From NCBI RefSeq assembly GCF_027257875.1, contig NZ_JAPVQY010000029.1:1-64000 (forward strand): a DNA stretch of 64,000 nt, given 5' to 3'. Position numbers and translations under genes: made by a program. This document shows, piece after piece, positions 1 to 8,832 of this stretch (position 1 is the stretch's first letter; every line of letters starts with the position of its first letter). Below the pieces are notes generated by a model. The model saw only the letters and a program-made list of their open reading frames with translations. It was not told where the DNA came from and did no database searches. The stretch comes from Burkholderia sp. IMCC1007. Lineage in GTDB: Bacteria > Pseudomonadota > Gammaproteobacteria > Burkholderiales > Burkholderiaceae.

Positions 1-1
1 C

Positions 2-427
2 GTGCTCGTCGAACGCATGAGCCGCGCCGTGCTGCTGGCCAAGATGCCCGATGCGACTGCTGCATCGGCGCTCGCTGCCTTCACGACCAAACTGCAATCG
101 CTCGTCGAGCCGCTGCGTCAAACGCTGACCTACGATCAAGGTCGCGAAATGGCGCGACATGCCGAACTGACGGCCGCGACCAACGTGCGTGTCTACTTCT
201 GTGACCCGCACAGCCCTTGGCAGCGCGGCACGTGCGAAAACACCAACGGGCTGCTGCGCCAGTACTTGCCCAAGGGCACCGATCTGTCCGTCTACTCTCA
301 AGAGGACCTCGACGAGATTGCTGACAACCTCAACACGCGACCGCGCGCCACGCTGAACTGGCACACGCCTCTGCAAATCCTCGCTCAGGTTCTGGCTAAC
401 CCCACGGACCGAGTTCCTGTTCAGTAA
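2..427 (+). mobile_element. IS30-family transposase, C-terminal part (cut by window edge)
   Basis: The reading frame is open to the left edge, so only the last ~141 residues of the transposase are seen. It carries the IS30-type DDE integrase core. An Asp lies in the motif TYDQGREMA, and the block DPHSPWQRGTCENTNGLLRQ holds the third catalytic acid (the Glu of CENTNG). This block is the signature of IS30-family enzymes. The protein would catalyse cut-and-paste or circle-mediated movement of its own element. It lies upstream of, and on the same strand as, a lasso-peptide operon, which marks the left part of the window as accessory DNA. Whether the element is intact cannot be judged because its left end is outside the window. 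Confidence 0.9.
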
Positions 428-434
428 CCCGCGA

Positions 435-463
435 GGTGTTGCACTTCACTCTTGAAACCGCCC
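435..463. repeat. Probable right terminal repeat of the IS30-like element
   Basis: Eight bases after the transposase stop lies GGTGTTGCACTTCA followed by CTTGAAACCGCCC. Ends of this general form (TGTTGCACTT...TTGAA..CGCCC) flank many IS30-family elements. The matching left end is outside the window, so the assignment rests on position and resemblance only. Confidence 0.4.
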
Positions 464-622
464 AGGTTTGGTCGTTCGACCTGCAATCATTAATCTTGCG
501 TCGCGGCGAGACGCTGGAACGGCAATAGATTCATTCCCCATGCCTATTATCTCCATCCATCTCCAGAAAAATAGTGACATATCTCGCGAGGAATTATCTC
601 AAATATAGCACACCGAAATAAA

Positions 623-651
623 TTGTTTACTTTCTCGATCCCATCTATATA
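623..651 (+). promoter_or_regulatory. Candidate sigma-70 promoter of the lasso-peptide operon
   Basis: TTGTTT and TATATA are separated by 17 bases, each matching four of six consensus positions. This would give a leader of about 80 bases before the precursor start codon. It is the only well-spaced pair I found in the AT-rich stretch. The call is by eye and has no experimental support. Confidence 0.35.
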
Positions 652-739
652 CTTACGATTGCATTTCAACCGCAACACCTGAAGTGCAACATCAAGAACA
701 GTTGTTTTCGCAAATGCTTCCTTACTGAAGGAGAGTGAA

Positions 740-862
740 ATGAATACTGTCTCGATTCAACCCACCAAAGTCGTCGCCTATGGCTCGTTTCTTGCCGTCA
801 TTCTTTCCAAGAAATCTATTCCAGGCGATGGACTCTACGGGCGCGGCGTGAAAGGTATGTAA
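740..862 (+). CDS. Putative lasso-peptide precursor (A protein), 40 aa
   Basis: ATG is preceded by AAGGAG with a 6-base spacer, an almost ideal ribosome site. The 40-residue product begins MNTVSIQPTKVV and ends in a Gly/basic-rich tail, GDGLYGRGVKGM. Asp30 is the only acidic residue. A lasso macrolactam joins residue 1 of the core to an acidic side chain at position 7, 8 or 9, so the core must start at Leu22, Ser23 or Lys24. Ser23 is most plausible because Gly, Ser, Ala and Cys are the first residues known in the family. That gives an 18-residue core starting SKKSIPGD with an 8-residue ring. The usual Thr at -2 is replaced by Ile21. No function for the mature peptide can be read from sequence; antimicrobial activity is typical of the family. 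Identity rests mainly on the B1-B2-C-D genes that follow. Confidence 0.72.
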   Translation: MNTVSIQPTKVVAYGSFLAVILSKKSIPGDGLYGRGVKGM

Positions 863-890
863 CAGTAGCGCGCTGAATCACACGATGATA

Positions 891-929
891 CGAGGCACGC
901 GCCCAAGTATCGGCTGGGCGCGTGCCTCG
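891..929 (+). promoter_or_regulatory. Perfect 14-bp stem-loop between precursor and maturation genes
   Basis: Arms at 891-904 (CGAGGCACGCGCCC) and 916-929 are exact reverse complements around an 11-base loop. No T-run follows, so it is not a classical terminator. It sits 28 bases after the precursor stop and 24 bases before the B1 start. Such a position suits an RNA element that protects the 3' end of the precursor message or lowers read-through into the enzyme genes, giving more substrate than enzyme. This role is inference. Confidence 0.7.
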
Positions 930-953
930 CGAATGCTCTCATGGTGGGCATGC

Positions 954-1253
954 ATGTCACACAAGCACTCGACAGAACAAGACGCGAAATTGCTTTATCC
1001 GAACTATTCGCTCGAATGCGTTTTACTTGATGGTGAGACGATCTTCTATAGCGAGACAAAGAATAGTTATTTCGGTCTGTCAGGGGTAGCAGTCGATATT
1101 TTGACAATCTCTCGGAGATTGCACACGGGGCTACGCGCGGAGGATTTTATTAATGAGATTGCAGGCAGCCGAGCACTAACGACCACCGATAAGAAATTGA
1201 TTTTAGATGCAGTCACCACATTAATCGATCTGGGCGCCCTTTATGAAAAATGA
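954..1253 (+). CDS. Lasso-peptide maturation protein B1 (PqqD-like RiPP recognition element)
   Basis: A 99-residue protein beginning MSHKHSTEQD. The chosen ATG has GGTGGG five bases upstream and avoids the Trp-rich stretch that an upstream in-frame start would add. The size, the strand-rich first half and the helical second half (DILTISRRLHTGLRAEDF ... LILDAVTTLIDLGAL) match the PqqD/RRE winged-helix fold. These proteins bind the leader peptide and hand it to the B2 protease and C cyclase. The gene follows the precursor and overlaps B2 by 11 bases in another frame, which suggests coupled translation. A free-standing B1 is usual in Firmicutes and Actinobacteria, whereas capistruin-like Burkholderia clusters carry a fused B. 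Confidence 0.8.
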   Translation: MSHKHSTEQDAKLLYPNYSLECVLLDGETIFYSETKNSYFGLSGVAVDILTISRRLHTGLRAEDFINEIAGSRALTTTDKKLILDAVTTLIDLGALYEK

Positions 1254-1707
1254 CGGCGCGTACATCTTTCTCACCCATAGCCTCGTGCGAGCCATGTTGC
1301 TTGGTCGGCCGGTCAGCGACGCCTATCTCGGTATTTTCAAGTCGATCTTTCCCGGCGCGGTTAGAGGCAGGTACGTGGGCGCGGTCGGCCGTATCGACCA
1401 ACCTTATCTTCAGGAAGTCTGCGATTCCATTTACCAGGCCGACCTGCTCGAAATGGGTGGCGCGTCGTGCTATTCGGCCAGCATCGTCGTGCAGGCCCTG
1501 GCATTTCTGCATGGCATTCCAAGCGACCTGGTGATCGGCGTCAAAAGGCAGGATGAGAAGGTCGTCGGACACGCGTGGATCGAATTGTGTCGCACGGGAT
1601 CCGTGCCGGAAATCGTCAATCCAGGGCGCATGGATTTGAACGAATATCGGGCGCTGACGCGCATGAATCCTGAAACGGCTGTCACGGGATGGGTTGCCTC
1701 GCTATGA
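1243..1707 (+). CDS. Lasso-peptide leader protease B2 (transglutaminase-like)
   Basis: A 154-residue protein of the bacterial transglutaminase-like cysteine protease family that cleaves the leader from the precursor and exposes the core N terminus. Cys76 in GGASCYSAS, at the start of a helix, and His110 in GHAWIE form the expected Cys-His pair, 34 residues apart (close to the McjB spacing). The acidic third member is probably in the region VPEIVNPGRMD but I cannot fix it. The start ATG lies inside the end of B1 and the stop overlaps the C start as ATGA. It is complete as a stand-alone domain, so the split from B1 does not look like a broken fused gene. Confidence 0.88.
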   Translation: MKNDGAYIFLTHSLVRAMLLGRPVSDAYLGIFKSIFPGAVRGRYVGAVGRIDQPYLQEVCDSIYQADLLEMGGASCYSASIVVQALAFLHGIPSDLVIGVKRQDEKVVGHAWIELCRTGSVPEIVNPGRMDLNEYRALTRMNPETAVTGWVASL

Positions 1708-3635
1708 AACTCTGGACGATAGTGGTGAACGGCACAACGGTGGACGTCGACGCCTACATCGACGACCTCCTCGATGCTTTGGGCGATGTTCAGGTCGACA
1801 GCGCGAAGCGGATGGCGCACGGCTGGGCGACTCTGATCGAGATGGATATACGCCTGTGCGAAGCCGAATGCCGGAGCCCCCGACGGATCGACACATCGGC
1901 CGGCGACACCGCGTATAGCGGTTGGTTGCGCGACCTGCACAGCGGCACGCTCCATTCGTCGTTCCGCCAGGACGCGCTTGCGCTCGATCCATCGAAAAAC
2001 GTCGTGCTCGGCGAGTTCAGCTACGCGTCGATCCGGCCCGAACGCGTGATCCTGATGACCGACCATTATGCGACGCACCCGATTTACTACTGGCGCGGCA
2101 AAAACGGGCAATGGGTGGCGAGCAACGATCTGCGGCTGCTCTTGCTATGCCGCCTCGTGCCGCTGAAAATCAGGCGCGAGTCTTGCATCGAGTTCCTGAC
2201 GCAATCCGTCATGGTCGGCGAAAACGAATTGGCCGGCGAAGCGACATTCTTCGCAGAGGTACTGAAGATGCCGGCGAGTGGCGTTCTGAGCATCGACAGA
2301 ACAGGCCAGACGTTCGAGCTGACGCAGGCGCGCGACGATGTCGCTTTCCGGCTTGACAGCGCGATCTCCCGTCGGGAGGACTTCGAGCAGGTGTTTCGGG
2401 CTCGCCTCGACGCCTGCGTGCTCGACCGCATCGAAGCCGGCGCGGGCGGGATCATGCTGAGCGGCGGCGTTGACTCCAATACCGTCCTCGGGGCGACCCT
2501 CTCGGTGCACGGGCGCAGCGCGCCCTTCTGCGCCAACATGGGCTTCAGGGATGCGGATCTCGCGATGAGCCAGGATGACAAGCTCGTCGAGGCGCTCGTT
2601 CGGCACTGCGACGTTCCTCATCGGATCATCTACGCCGACGATTTTTTGCGTCTTCCGGCGTTGGACGATGCCTGCGCCTATGTCGACGGGCCCGACGCAG
2701 CCGCCAATCCGCTCGCCAAGGAAGCCTGCGCACGCGTGTTCCAGGATCACGATGTTTCGCTCGTCATGACAGGCGAAGGGGGAGACGTCATTCTTGGCGA
2801 GTCGACGCATCCCTGGATTCTCGATTCCATTCGCGAGCATGACGGGATCGAAGCACTCCACGACTACGTGACGGAAAACCTCGGCATTCGAGCCTTCTCG
2901 CGAGCCTACTTTCACAAGATGCTGACCTCGCTGTCGCCACGCCTGGGGCGACGCGAGTGGCTTGAGAAGGAATCGACCGAAGGGCGCGCGATATTGCCCG
3001 ACTATCTCGGAAAGTGCCTGCTCGCGGGAGCGCGGCGCCATGCGCGCGCCGGAAAGGGGTACGCGAGGCATTCGCGGACGCGATACCTGGGCCACGACTA
3101 CATCAGGGCAATGCTGTTTCCGCGGGCGACTTACTTCGACACCTTGAATGTCTACTGCACCCACTCCCATCCGTTCCTCGACCCGCGGATGATCTCGTTC
3201 GCACTCGCGTGTCCGCCGCATCTTCACCACGACTATAGACGCCTGAATCGCGCGAATCCCTACGCGACGTCGAAAATGCTGGCGCGAAACGCCTATCGCG
3301 GAGCGCTGCCGGATTTCGCCACGGAGAAAAAGAGCAAGACGAGCTATGCGCTGATGGCACGGCGAATGTTTCGCAATAGCGCGGGGGCGCTGCTGCGCCT
3401 GACCGATCGCCCCATGATTCTGAATGACTGGGGACTCGTCGATCAGGCTCGTTTCCGCCGCCACCTGACGGCCTATATTGTCGCGACGGAAGACCCTAAC
3501 GCACAGCTCGGCACTCAGTACCACTATATTCGCGGCGTGACCGATCTTGAAGCCTGGCTCGTAAGATTCTCCGGAGCGCGGGCTACTGTCGTCAAGCATT
3601 TGAAATTCCGTCCACTACGTGCCCTTGCGGGCTGA
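1704..3635 (+). CDS. Lasso-peptide cyclase C (asparagine synthetase B homologue)
   Basis: A 643-residue member of the asparagine synthetase family that adenylates the ring-forming Asp/Glu side chain and closes the macrolactam. The PP-loop SGGVDSN starts near residue 253, and GEGGD lies further on (MTGEGGDVILGE). The N-terminal part corresponds to the glutaminase domain, but the residue after Met is Lys, not the catalytic Cys. Glutamine is therefore not expected to be used, as in McjC and CapC. The start ATG at the ATGA overlap with B2 is preferred over an upstream in-frame start. Gene order A-B1-B2-C-D and tight overlaps indicate one operon. Confidence 0.92.
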   Translation: MKLWTIVVNGTTVDVDAYIDDLLDALGDVQVDSAKRMAHGWATLIEMDIRLCEAECRSPRRIDTSAGDTAYSGWLRDLHSGTLHSSFRQDALALDPSKNVVLGEFSYASIRPERVILMTDHYATHPIYYWRGKNGQWVASNDLRLLLLCRLVPLKIRRESCIEFLTQSVMVGENELAGEATFFAEVLKMPASGVLSIDRTGQTFELTQARDDVAFRLDSAISRREDFEQVFRARLDACVLDRIEAGAGGIMLSGGVDSNTVLGATLSVHGRSAPFCANMGFRDADLAMSQDDKLVEALVRHCDVPHRIIYADDFLRLPALDDACAYVDGPDAAANPLAKEACARVFQDHDVSLVMTGEGGDVILGESTHPWILDSIREHDGIEALHDYVTENLGIRAFSRAYFHKMLTSLSPRLGRREWLEKESTEGRAILPDYLGKCLLAGARRHARAGKGYARHSRTRYLGHDYIRAMLFPRATYFDTLNVYCTHSHPFLDPRMISFALACPPHLHHDYRRLNRANPYATSKMLARNAYRGALPDFATEKKSKTSYALMARRMFRNSAGALLRLTDRPMILNDWGLVDQARFRRHLTAYIVATEDPNAQLGTQYHYIRGVTDLEAWLVRFSGARATVVKHLKFRPLRALAG

Positions 3636-3645
3636 GCCAGCCGCC

Positions 3646-5484
3646 ATGAAAGTCTGGGAAATCCTGCACAATCTCGGCGAGACGCTATTGCTGCTGTGGC
3701 GAGCGGCGCCGCGGGCGCTGAGCCTCGCCATCATGTCGAACCTCGTCGTCGGCGTCATACCGAGCGTGCTGCTCTACATCAACGCGCAGCTCATCGAGCG
3801 CCTGACGTCCAATGCGGCCGCAGCCGCTGTCATGGCGCTCGTCATCGCCTACTTCATACTCGGCGGCTTTCACGATGGATTGAACGCGATATCGAGCTTC
3901 ATCGTCGACTCGCTTGGAGATTCGGCGCGCATGCTGCTGAAGCGAGATGTGAACTCGATCGTCGCGACGTTCCCGAACCTCGGCATACACGAGGATGCCG
4001 ATCTGCGCGAAACGGCGATTCTCGCGGCCGGCGCGAGCGACCAGGTGGGTGACCTTGTGCTGCATCTTTATGCAGTCTGCATTGGAACCGTGATGATCAT
4101 TCCGATCCTGCTCCTGACGGGGCAAACGGCATGGTGGATTCCCTTCCTCGTGTTGGCTGGCATGGTGCCGCCCCTCCTGTTCCGGGCGCGGGCCGAACGC
4201 GAGAGCTGGAATGTCCAGGAGCATCATGCGGCAACGTTCAACGATCTGCGCCTTCTCGAGCGGGTTCTGACGCAGCCCGAATTCGCCAAGGACTTGCGCA
4301 TCTACCGCATGCAGGAGCGTCTGCTGGCCAAGTGGCAGGGTCTCTACGACAACTATCTCGAGACCATCAAGCGAGTACGCACGCGCAACGCGCTCAAGCT
4401 CGCCGCGACGTCGCTGGCGGCAAGTGTCTGCCTCGGACTGCCGCTCTATGCCGTCATCGACGGATTTCAGCTCGGCAAGTTCAGCATCGCCCAGCTCGCG
4501 TTCCTGCTCGGCGCGCTCGTTCAGTTGAAAGACGGGTTAGCCGCGATCGTCTACAACTTCGGCGATCTGTTGCGCGTTTCCTATGCCGTGCGCCCGTTCC
4601 GCAAGCTGATCGCCCTTCACGCTGCGCAGCAGAAGCAGACAGTCGCCCCTGCCCGCCGGCCGCCGCCGGTGCGCGAAACGTCGGCGGCCGCACCCTGCGT
4701 AACGCTGCGCAACGTGGGTCTGCGGTACCGCGACGTCGAACATGCCGCGCTTGATCAGATCGGTCTGGAGATTCGCGATCGAGAGGTCATCGCGATCGTC
4801 GGCGAAAATGGCGCCGGCAAGACGACCCTGCTCAAATTGCTGTGCGGTCTCTACGAGCCGACGACAGGTGTGTTGGCGTGGTCGACGGCCCATCATCCTC
4901 CGCGTGTGGTCGGTGTGTTTCAGGACTTTGCGCGCTTTCCGCTCGACGTGCGCGAGAACCTCGTCGAGCACGACATGCAGCAAGCCGACGAATACCTGAA
5001 GGCGGTCGGCCTCGAGTTCCTGGGCCGCCGCCCGGACACCCCTCTGACCACGGAGACGGCGGGCGGAACCGATATTTCAGGGGGGCAGTGGCAGAGGCTA
5101 GCCATCGCGCGTGCGATGGCACATGCCGACGAAGCCGACCTGCTCGTCTTCGACGAACCCACTTCAGCGCTCGATCCGGAGTCCGAAGCGGACATCATGC
5201 GACTCATTCTCGAACTGGCCGAGCAACGGACGACCGTCATCGTTAGCCACCGTCTCGCGTTGACGCGATTCGTCGATCGCATCGTCGTGCTCGACAAGGG
5301 CCATCTCGTTGAGGAGGGGTCTCACGACGAACTCATCGCCCGAAACGGGAAGTACGCGCGGATGTTTCATAGTCAAGCCATGTTCTATCACGACAGCGTT
5401 CCGGATGGTCCTGCCGCAATACGGCGGTCCGATGTGCTGGTGGGGAGGAACTCGAAGGGATTCGATCGACGACGCCCGCGCTGA
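3646..5484 (+). CDS. Lasso-peptide ABC exporter D (McjD-like, half-transporter)
   Basis: A 612-residue ABC half-transporter with an N-terminal six-helix membrane domain (about residues 20-330) and a C-terminal ATPase. Walker A is GENGAGKTT (about residues 386-394), the signature is SGGQWQR (from about residue 478), Walker B is LLVFDEPTSALD and the H-loop is VSHRLAL. In lasso clusters the D protein exports the mature peptide and gives immunity. ATG 3646 is ten bases after the C stop. A GTG at 3619 inside C would add nine residues and is the alternative. The product probably acts as an inner-membrane homodimer. Confidence 0.9.
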   Translation: MKVWEILHNLGETLLLLWRAAPRALSLAIMSNLVVGVIPSVLLYINAQLIERLTSNAAAAAVMALVIAYFILGGFHDGLNAISSFIVDSLGDSARMLLKRDVNSIVATFPNLGIHEDADLRETAILAAGASDQVGDLVLHLYAVCIGTVMIIPILLLTGQTAWWIPFLVLAGMVPPLLFRARAERESWNVQEHHAATFNDLRLLERVLTQPEFAKDLRIYRMQERLLAKWQGLYDNYLETIKRVRTRNALKLAATSLAASVCLGLPLYAVIDGFQLGKFSIAQLAFLLGALVQLKDGLAAIVYNFGDLLRVSYAVRPFRKLIALHAAQQKQTVAPARRPPPVRETSAAAPCVTLRNVGLRYRDVEHAALDQIGLEIRDREVIAIVGENGAGKTTLLKLLCGLYEPTTGVLAWSTAHHPPRVVGVFQDFARFPLDVRENLVEHDMQQADEYLKAVGLEFLGRRPDTPLTTETAGGTDISGGQWQRLAIARAMAHADEADLLVFDEPTSALDPESEADIMRLILELAEQRTTVIVSHRLALTRFVDRIVVLDKGHLVEEGSHDELIARNGKYARMFHSQAMFYHDSVPDGPAAIRRSDVLVGRNSKGFDRRRPR

Positions 5485-5589
5485 ATTCGCCCCGGAACCC
5501 AGAAACTCCGAAGCTTTCTGCATTTCAACCAGTCCATTTCCATTTCATTACAGACGGCCGCTCGTACACCCCCGAAACACATTGCTCTC

Positions 5590-6771
5590 ATGAAGAAATC
5601 CCCCCAACGCGGGTGCTACGTGGCTACCGGCCTCGCCGTCACCGTCTTGCTCATTGCGTTCGCGTGGCGCTGGCTCGCGCCGGACAAGCGTCCGCAATAC
5701 CTGAGCGCGAAGGTCGAGCGCGGCGATCTCGAGAGTGCGGTGCTCGCGACGGGCACGCTGCAGGCCTTCAAGGGGGTCGACGTCGGCGCGCAGGTGACCG
5801 GCCAGCTCAAGTCGCTGAAGGTCAAACTCGGCGACAAGGTCAAGAAGGGGCAATGGCTCGCGGAGATCGACCCGGTGCTCCCGCAGAACGCGCTGCGTCA
5901 AGCGAAAATCAGCGAGCAGAACCTCGTCGCGCAAAGACGCGCGACGGCCGCGCAGCTCGCTCAGGCCGAGCTCGCATTCCGCCGCCAACGGCAAATGCTG
6001 CCGGACGACGCGACCTCACGGCAGGACTACGAAGCTGCGCAGGCCACACTCGACGTGCAGCGTGCAACCCTTGCGTCGTTCGACGCACAGATCCGCGCGG
6101 CCCGCATCCAGATCGAGACCGAGCAGGCCAACGTCGGCTACACGCGAATCGTCGCGCCGATGGACGGCGAAGTCGTCGCGATCGTCACGCAGGAGGGGCA
6201 AACCGTACTCGCGCAGCAGCAGGCGCCCGTGATCCTGAAGCTCGCCGACGTCGACACGATGACCGTCAAGGCGCAGGTGTCCGAAGCCGACGTCATCCGC
6301 GTGCACCCCGGCCAGACCGCGTACTTCACGATCCTCGGCGACCCCGACAAGCGCTACTACGGCAAGCTGCGAGCAATCGAGCCCGCGCCGCAGAACTTCC
6401 TCGACACGCAGAGTTCGCTCGGCGGTATGGGCGGCGGCTTGTCCAAGCCGAATACTGCGGTGTTCTACAACGCACTGTTCGAGGTGCCGAATCCCGGCCA
6501 TCGGCTGCGCATCTCGATGACCGCGCAGGTCAGCGTGGTGCTCGACACCGCGCGCCAAGCGCTTAGCATTCCCGTTGCCGCGCTCGGCGCGCAGGCGCCG
6601 GACGGCCGCTATGCGGTGCGCGTGATCGGCGCCAACGACAAGGTGGTCACGCGCCAGGTCCTCACCGGACTGAACAACAACGTGAAGATCGAGGTGCGCG
6701 ACGGCCTGAAGGCCGGCGAGCGCGTCGTGATTGGCGAAGCGGCAGACGACACTCCCGGTTCGGAAATTTAG
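5590..6771 (+). CDS. macA: MacA-like periplasmic adaptor of a tripartite efflux pump
   Basis: A 393-residue membrane-fusion protein. A single N-terminal membrane segment (about residues 12-28) is followed by the two halves of a lipoyl/barrel-sandwich domain (VGAQVTGQLKSLKVKLGDKV and IVAPMDGEVVAIVTQEGQTV). A helical hairpin lies between them and beta-barrel/membrane-proximal domains follow. It links an inner-membrane MacB-type ABC transporter to an outer-membrane channel, both encoded next. It lies 105 bases after the lasso exporter on the same strand, so read-through from the lasso operon is possible. The substrate is not visible; siderophore-exporting PvdRT-OmpQ and macrolide pump MacAB-TolC are close in design. 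Confidence 0.9.
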   Translation: MKKSPQRGCYVATGLAVTVLLIAFAWRWLAPDKRPQYLSAKVERGDLESAVLATGTLQAFKGVDVGAQVTGQLKSLKVKLGDKVKKGQWLAEIDPVLPQNALRQAKISEQNLVAQRRATAAQLAQAELAFRRQRQMLPDDATSRQDYEAAQATLDVQRATLASFDAQIRAARIQIETEQANVGYTRIVAPMDGEVVAIVTQEGQTVLAQQQAPVILKLADVDTMTVKAQVSEADVIRVHPGQTAYFTILGDPDKRYYGKLRAIEPAPQNFLDTQSSLGGMGGGLSKPNTAVFYNALFEVPNPGHRLRISMTAQVSVVLDTARQALSIPVAALGAQAPDGRYAVRVIGANDKVVTRQVLTGLNNNVKIEVRDGLKAGERVVIGEAADDTPGSEI

Positions 6772-6773
6772 CG

Positions 6774-8825
6774 ATGACCCGGCCGCTGCTGCAGTTCACC
6801 AACGTCATACGGCGCTTTCCGGCCGGCGATCGGGATGTGATCGTGCTGAAAGACGTCAATCTGTCGATCGACGCTGGCGAGATCGTCGCAATCGTCGGCG
6901 CGTCGGGTTCCGGCAAGTCGACGCTGATGAACATGCTCGGCTGCCTGGACCACCCGAGCGCTGGCAGCTACCGGGTCGGCGGCCGCGAGACGCGCGACCT
7001 CGACGCGGACGAGCTCGCTCAATTGCGGCGCGAGCACTTCGGCTTCATCTTCCAGCGTTACCACCTGCTGCCGTATCTCAATGCGGCGGCAAACGTCGAG
7101 ATGCCGGCTATCTATGCGGGGAGCGCGCATGCTGCCCGGCGCGCGTGCGCCGAGCACCTGCTTGCTCGCCTCGGGCTTACGGAACGCGCCGGCCACCGGC
7201 CGAGCCAGCTGTCCGGCGGCCAGCAGCAGCGCGTCAGCATCGCACGCGCACTGATGAACGGCGGCGAAGTGATCCTTGCCGACGAGCCGACGGGCGCACT
7301 CGATTCGAAAAGCGGTCAGGACGTCATCCGGATCCTGCGCGAACTGAATGCGCTCGGCCATACGGTGATCATCGTCACGCACGACGAGCAGGTCGCCGCG
7401 CACGCGCGCCGCATCATCGAGATCCACGACGGCGAGATCGTCGCGGACCGACCAAACTCGCCGGTCGAGGATGGCTCGCCGGCCCCGGCGCATGCTGCCG
7501 ACGTGTCGTCCACCGTCGCCGGCGACCGAACCGCGCAGGCGAACGCATCGGACGATCGCGGCGTCCGAGCCGCCTCAGCGGACGCACTGGCTGCCGCGCC
7601 GCTTCGCCCGCGCCAGTGGTCCGCGAGTGCCGGCAGCTTCGCCGAGGCGTTCCGGATGGCCTGGCTCGCGCTCGTATCGCACCGGCTGCGAACGATCCTG
7701 ACGATGCTCGGCATAATCTTCGGCATCACGTCGGTCGTGTCGATCGCCGCGATCGGTGAAGGCGCGAAGCGTTACATGCTCGACGAAATCGCCAGTATGG
7801 GCACCAACACGATCAGCATCTACCCGGGCCGCGACTGGGGCGACAGCCAGGCGGGCACGATCCAGACGCTCGTGGCCGCCGACGTGGCCGCCCTCGCCGA
7901 GCAGCACTACATCGACGGCGCGACGCCCGAAACGGCGCGCAGCCTGCTGCTGCGGTACCGAAATATCGACGTGAATGCGCTCGTGAGCGGTGTCGGCGAG
8001 CGTTTCTTCCAGGTGCGCGGAAGGAACTTCGCACTGGGTGTCGGTTTCAGCACGGATGACGTGCGTCGTCAGGCGCCGGTCGCGGTGATCGACCAGAACA
8101 CGCGCCGCAAGCTGTTCGGCGCGAACCCGAATCCGCTCGGCGAGGTGATCCTCGTCGACAACCTGCCGTGCATCGTGATCGGCGTGACGGCGGACAAGAA
8201 GAGCGCGTTCAGCGACGTGAAGGACCTGAACGTATGGGTACCGTACACGACCGCGAGCGGCCGGCTGTTCGGCCAACCCCATTTCGGTAGTATCACCGTA
8301 CGCGTACGCGACGGCCAGCCAAGCAAGGCCGCCGAGAACAGCCTTGTGAAACTGATGACTCAGCGCCACGGGCGCAAGGATTTCTTCACGTACAACCTGG
8401 ACAGCGTAGCCAAGACGACCGCGAAGACCGGCCAGTCGATCGCGCTGCTGCTGTCGCTGATCGCGGTGATCTCGCTCATCGTCGGCGGGATCGGAGTGGT
8501 GAACATCATGCTCGTGTCGGTCACGGAGCGCACGCGCGAAATCGGCATCCGGATGGCGGTCGGCGCGCGGCAGAGCGATATCATGCAACAGTTCCTCGTC
8601 GAGTCCGTGATGGTATGCCTGATGGGCGGCGCGATCGGGATCGTGCTGTCGTTCGGCATGAGCTTCATCTTTTCGCTGTTTGTCACCCAATGGAAAATGG
8701 TGTTCTCTGTCGGCTCGATCGTCACCGCAGTCCTGTGTTCGACGCTGATCGGCATCGTCTTCGGCTTCATGCCCGCGCGCAACGCGGCGCGGCTCGATCC
8801 GATTGATGCGCTCGCGCGCGATTGA
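6774..8825 (+). CDS. macB: MacB-like ABC transporter (ATPase fused to permease)
   Basis: A 683-residue protein with an N-terminal ATPase (Walker [10 protein letters not shown], signature LSGGQQQR, Walker [12 protein letters not shown]). A low-complexity linker (about residues 225-290) leads to a permease with a first membrane helix, a large periplasmic domain and three C-terminal FtsX-type helices ([25 protein letters not shown] and onward). The typical MacB motif [16 protein letters not shown] is present. It starts two bases after the adaptor stop. MacB uses ATP hydrolysis on the inner face to drive substrate from periplasm into the outer-membrane channel. It is slightly longer than E. coli MacB because of the linker. 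Confidence 0.93.
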   Translation: MTRPLLQFTNVIRRFPAGDRDVIVLKDVNLSIDAGEIVAIVGASGSGKSTLMNMLGCLDHPSAGSYRVGGRETRDLDADELAQLRREHFGFIFQRYHLLPYLNAAANVEMPAIYAGSAHAARRACAEHLLARLGLTERAGHRPSQLSGGQQQRVSIARALMNGGEVILADEPTGALDSKSGQDVIRILRELNALGHTVIIVTHDEQVAAHARRIIEIHDGEIVADRPNSPVEDGSPAPAHAADVSSTVAGDRTAQANASDDRGVRAASADALAAAPLRPRQWSASAGSFAEAFRMAWLALVSHRLRTILTMLGIIFGITSVVSIAAIGEGAKRYMLDEIASMGTNTISIYPGRDWGDSQAGTIQTLVAADVAALAEQHYIDGATPETARSLLLRYRNIDVNALVSGVGERFFQVRGRNFALGVGFSTDDVRRQAPVAVIDQNTRRKLFGANPNPLGEVILVDNLPCIVIGVTADKKSAFSDVKDLNVWVPYTTASGRLFGQPHFGSITVRVRDGQPSKAAENSLVKLMTQRHGRKDFFTYNLDSVAKTTAKTGQSIALLLSLIAVISLIVGGIGVVNIMLVSVTERTREIGIRMAVGARQSDIMQQFLVESVMVCLMGGAIGIVLSFGMSFIFSLFVTQWKMVFSVGSIVTAVLCSTLIGIVFGFMPARNAARLDPIDALARD

Positions 8826-8832
8826 GGTCGCG

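Larger units (their letters stand above)
428..739 (+). other. AT-rich leader between IS30 end and lasso precursor gene
   Basis: About 310 bases without a convincing gene. The first 40 bases look like the insertion-sequence end. The rest is markedly more AT-rich than the flanking genes, holds a candidate promoter, and ends in a strong Shine-Dalgarno sequence for the small precursor gene. Confidence 0.6.

Noticed and set aside
885..953. Upstream start for the B1 gene
   Set aside because: It would include the long hairpin in the coding region and has no ribosome site; the ATG at 954 has GGTGGG at good spacing.
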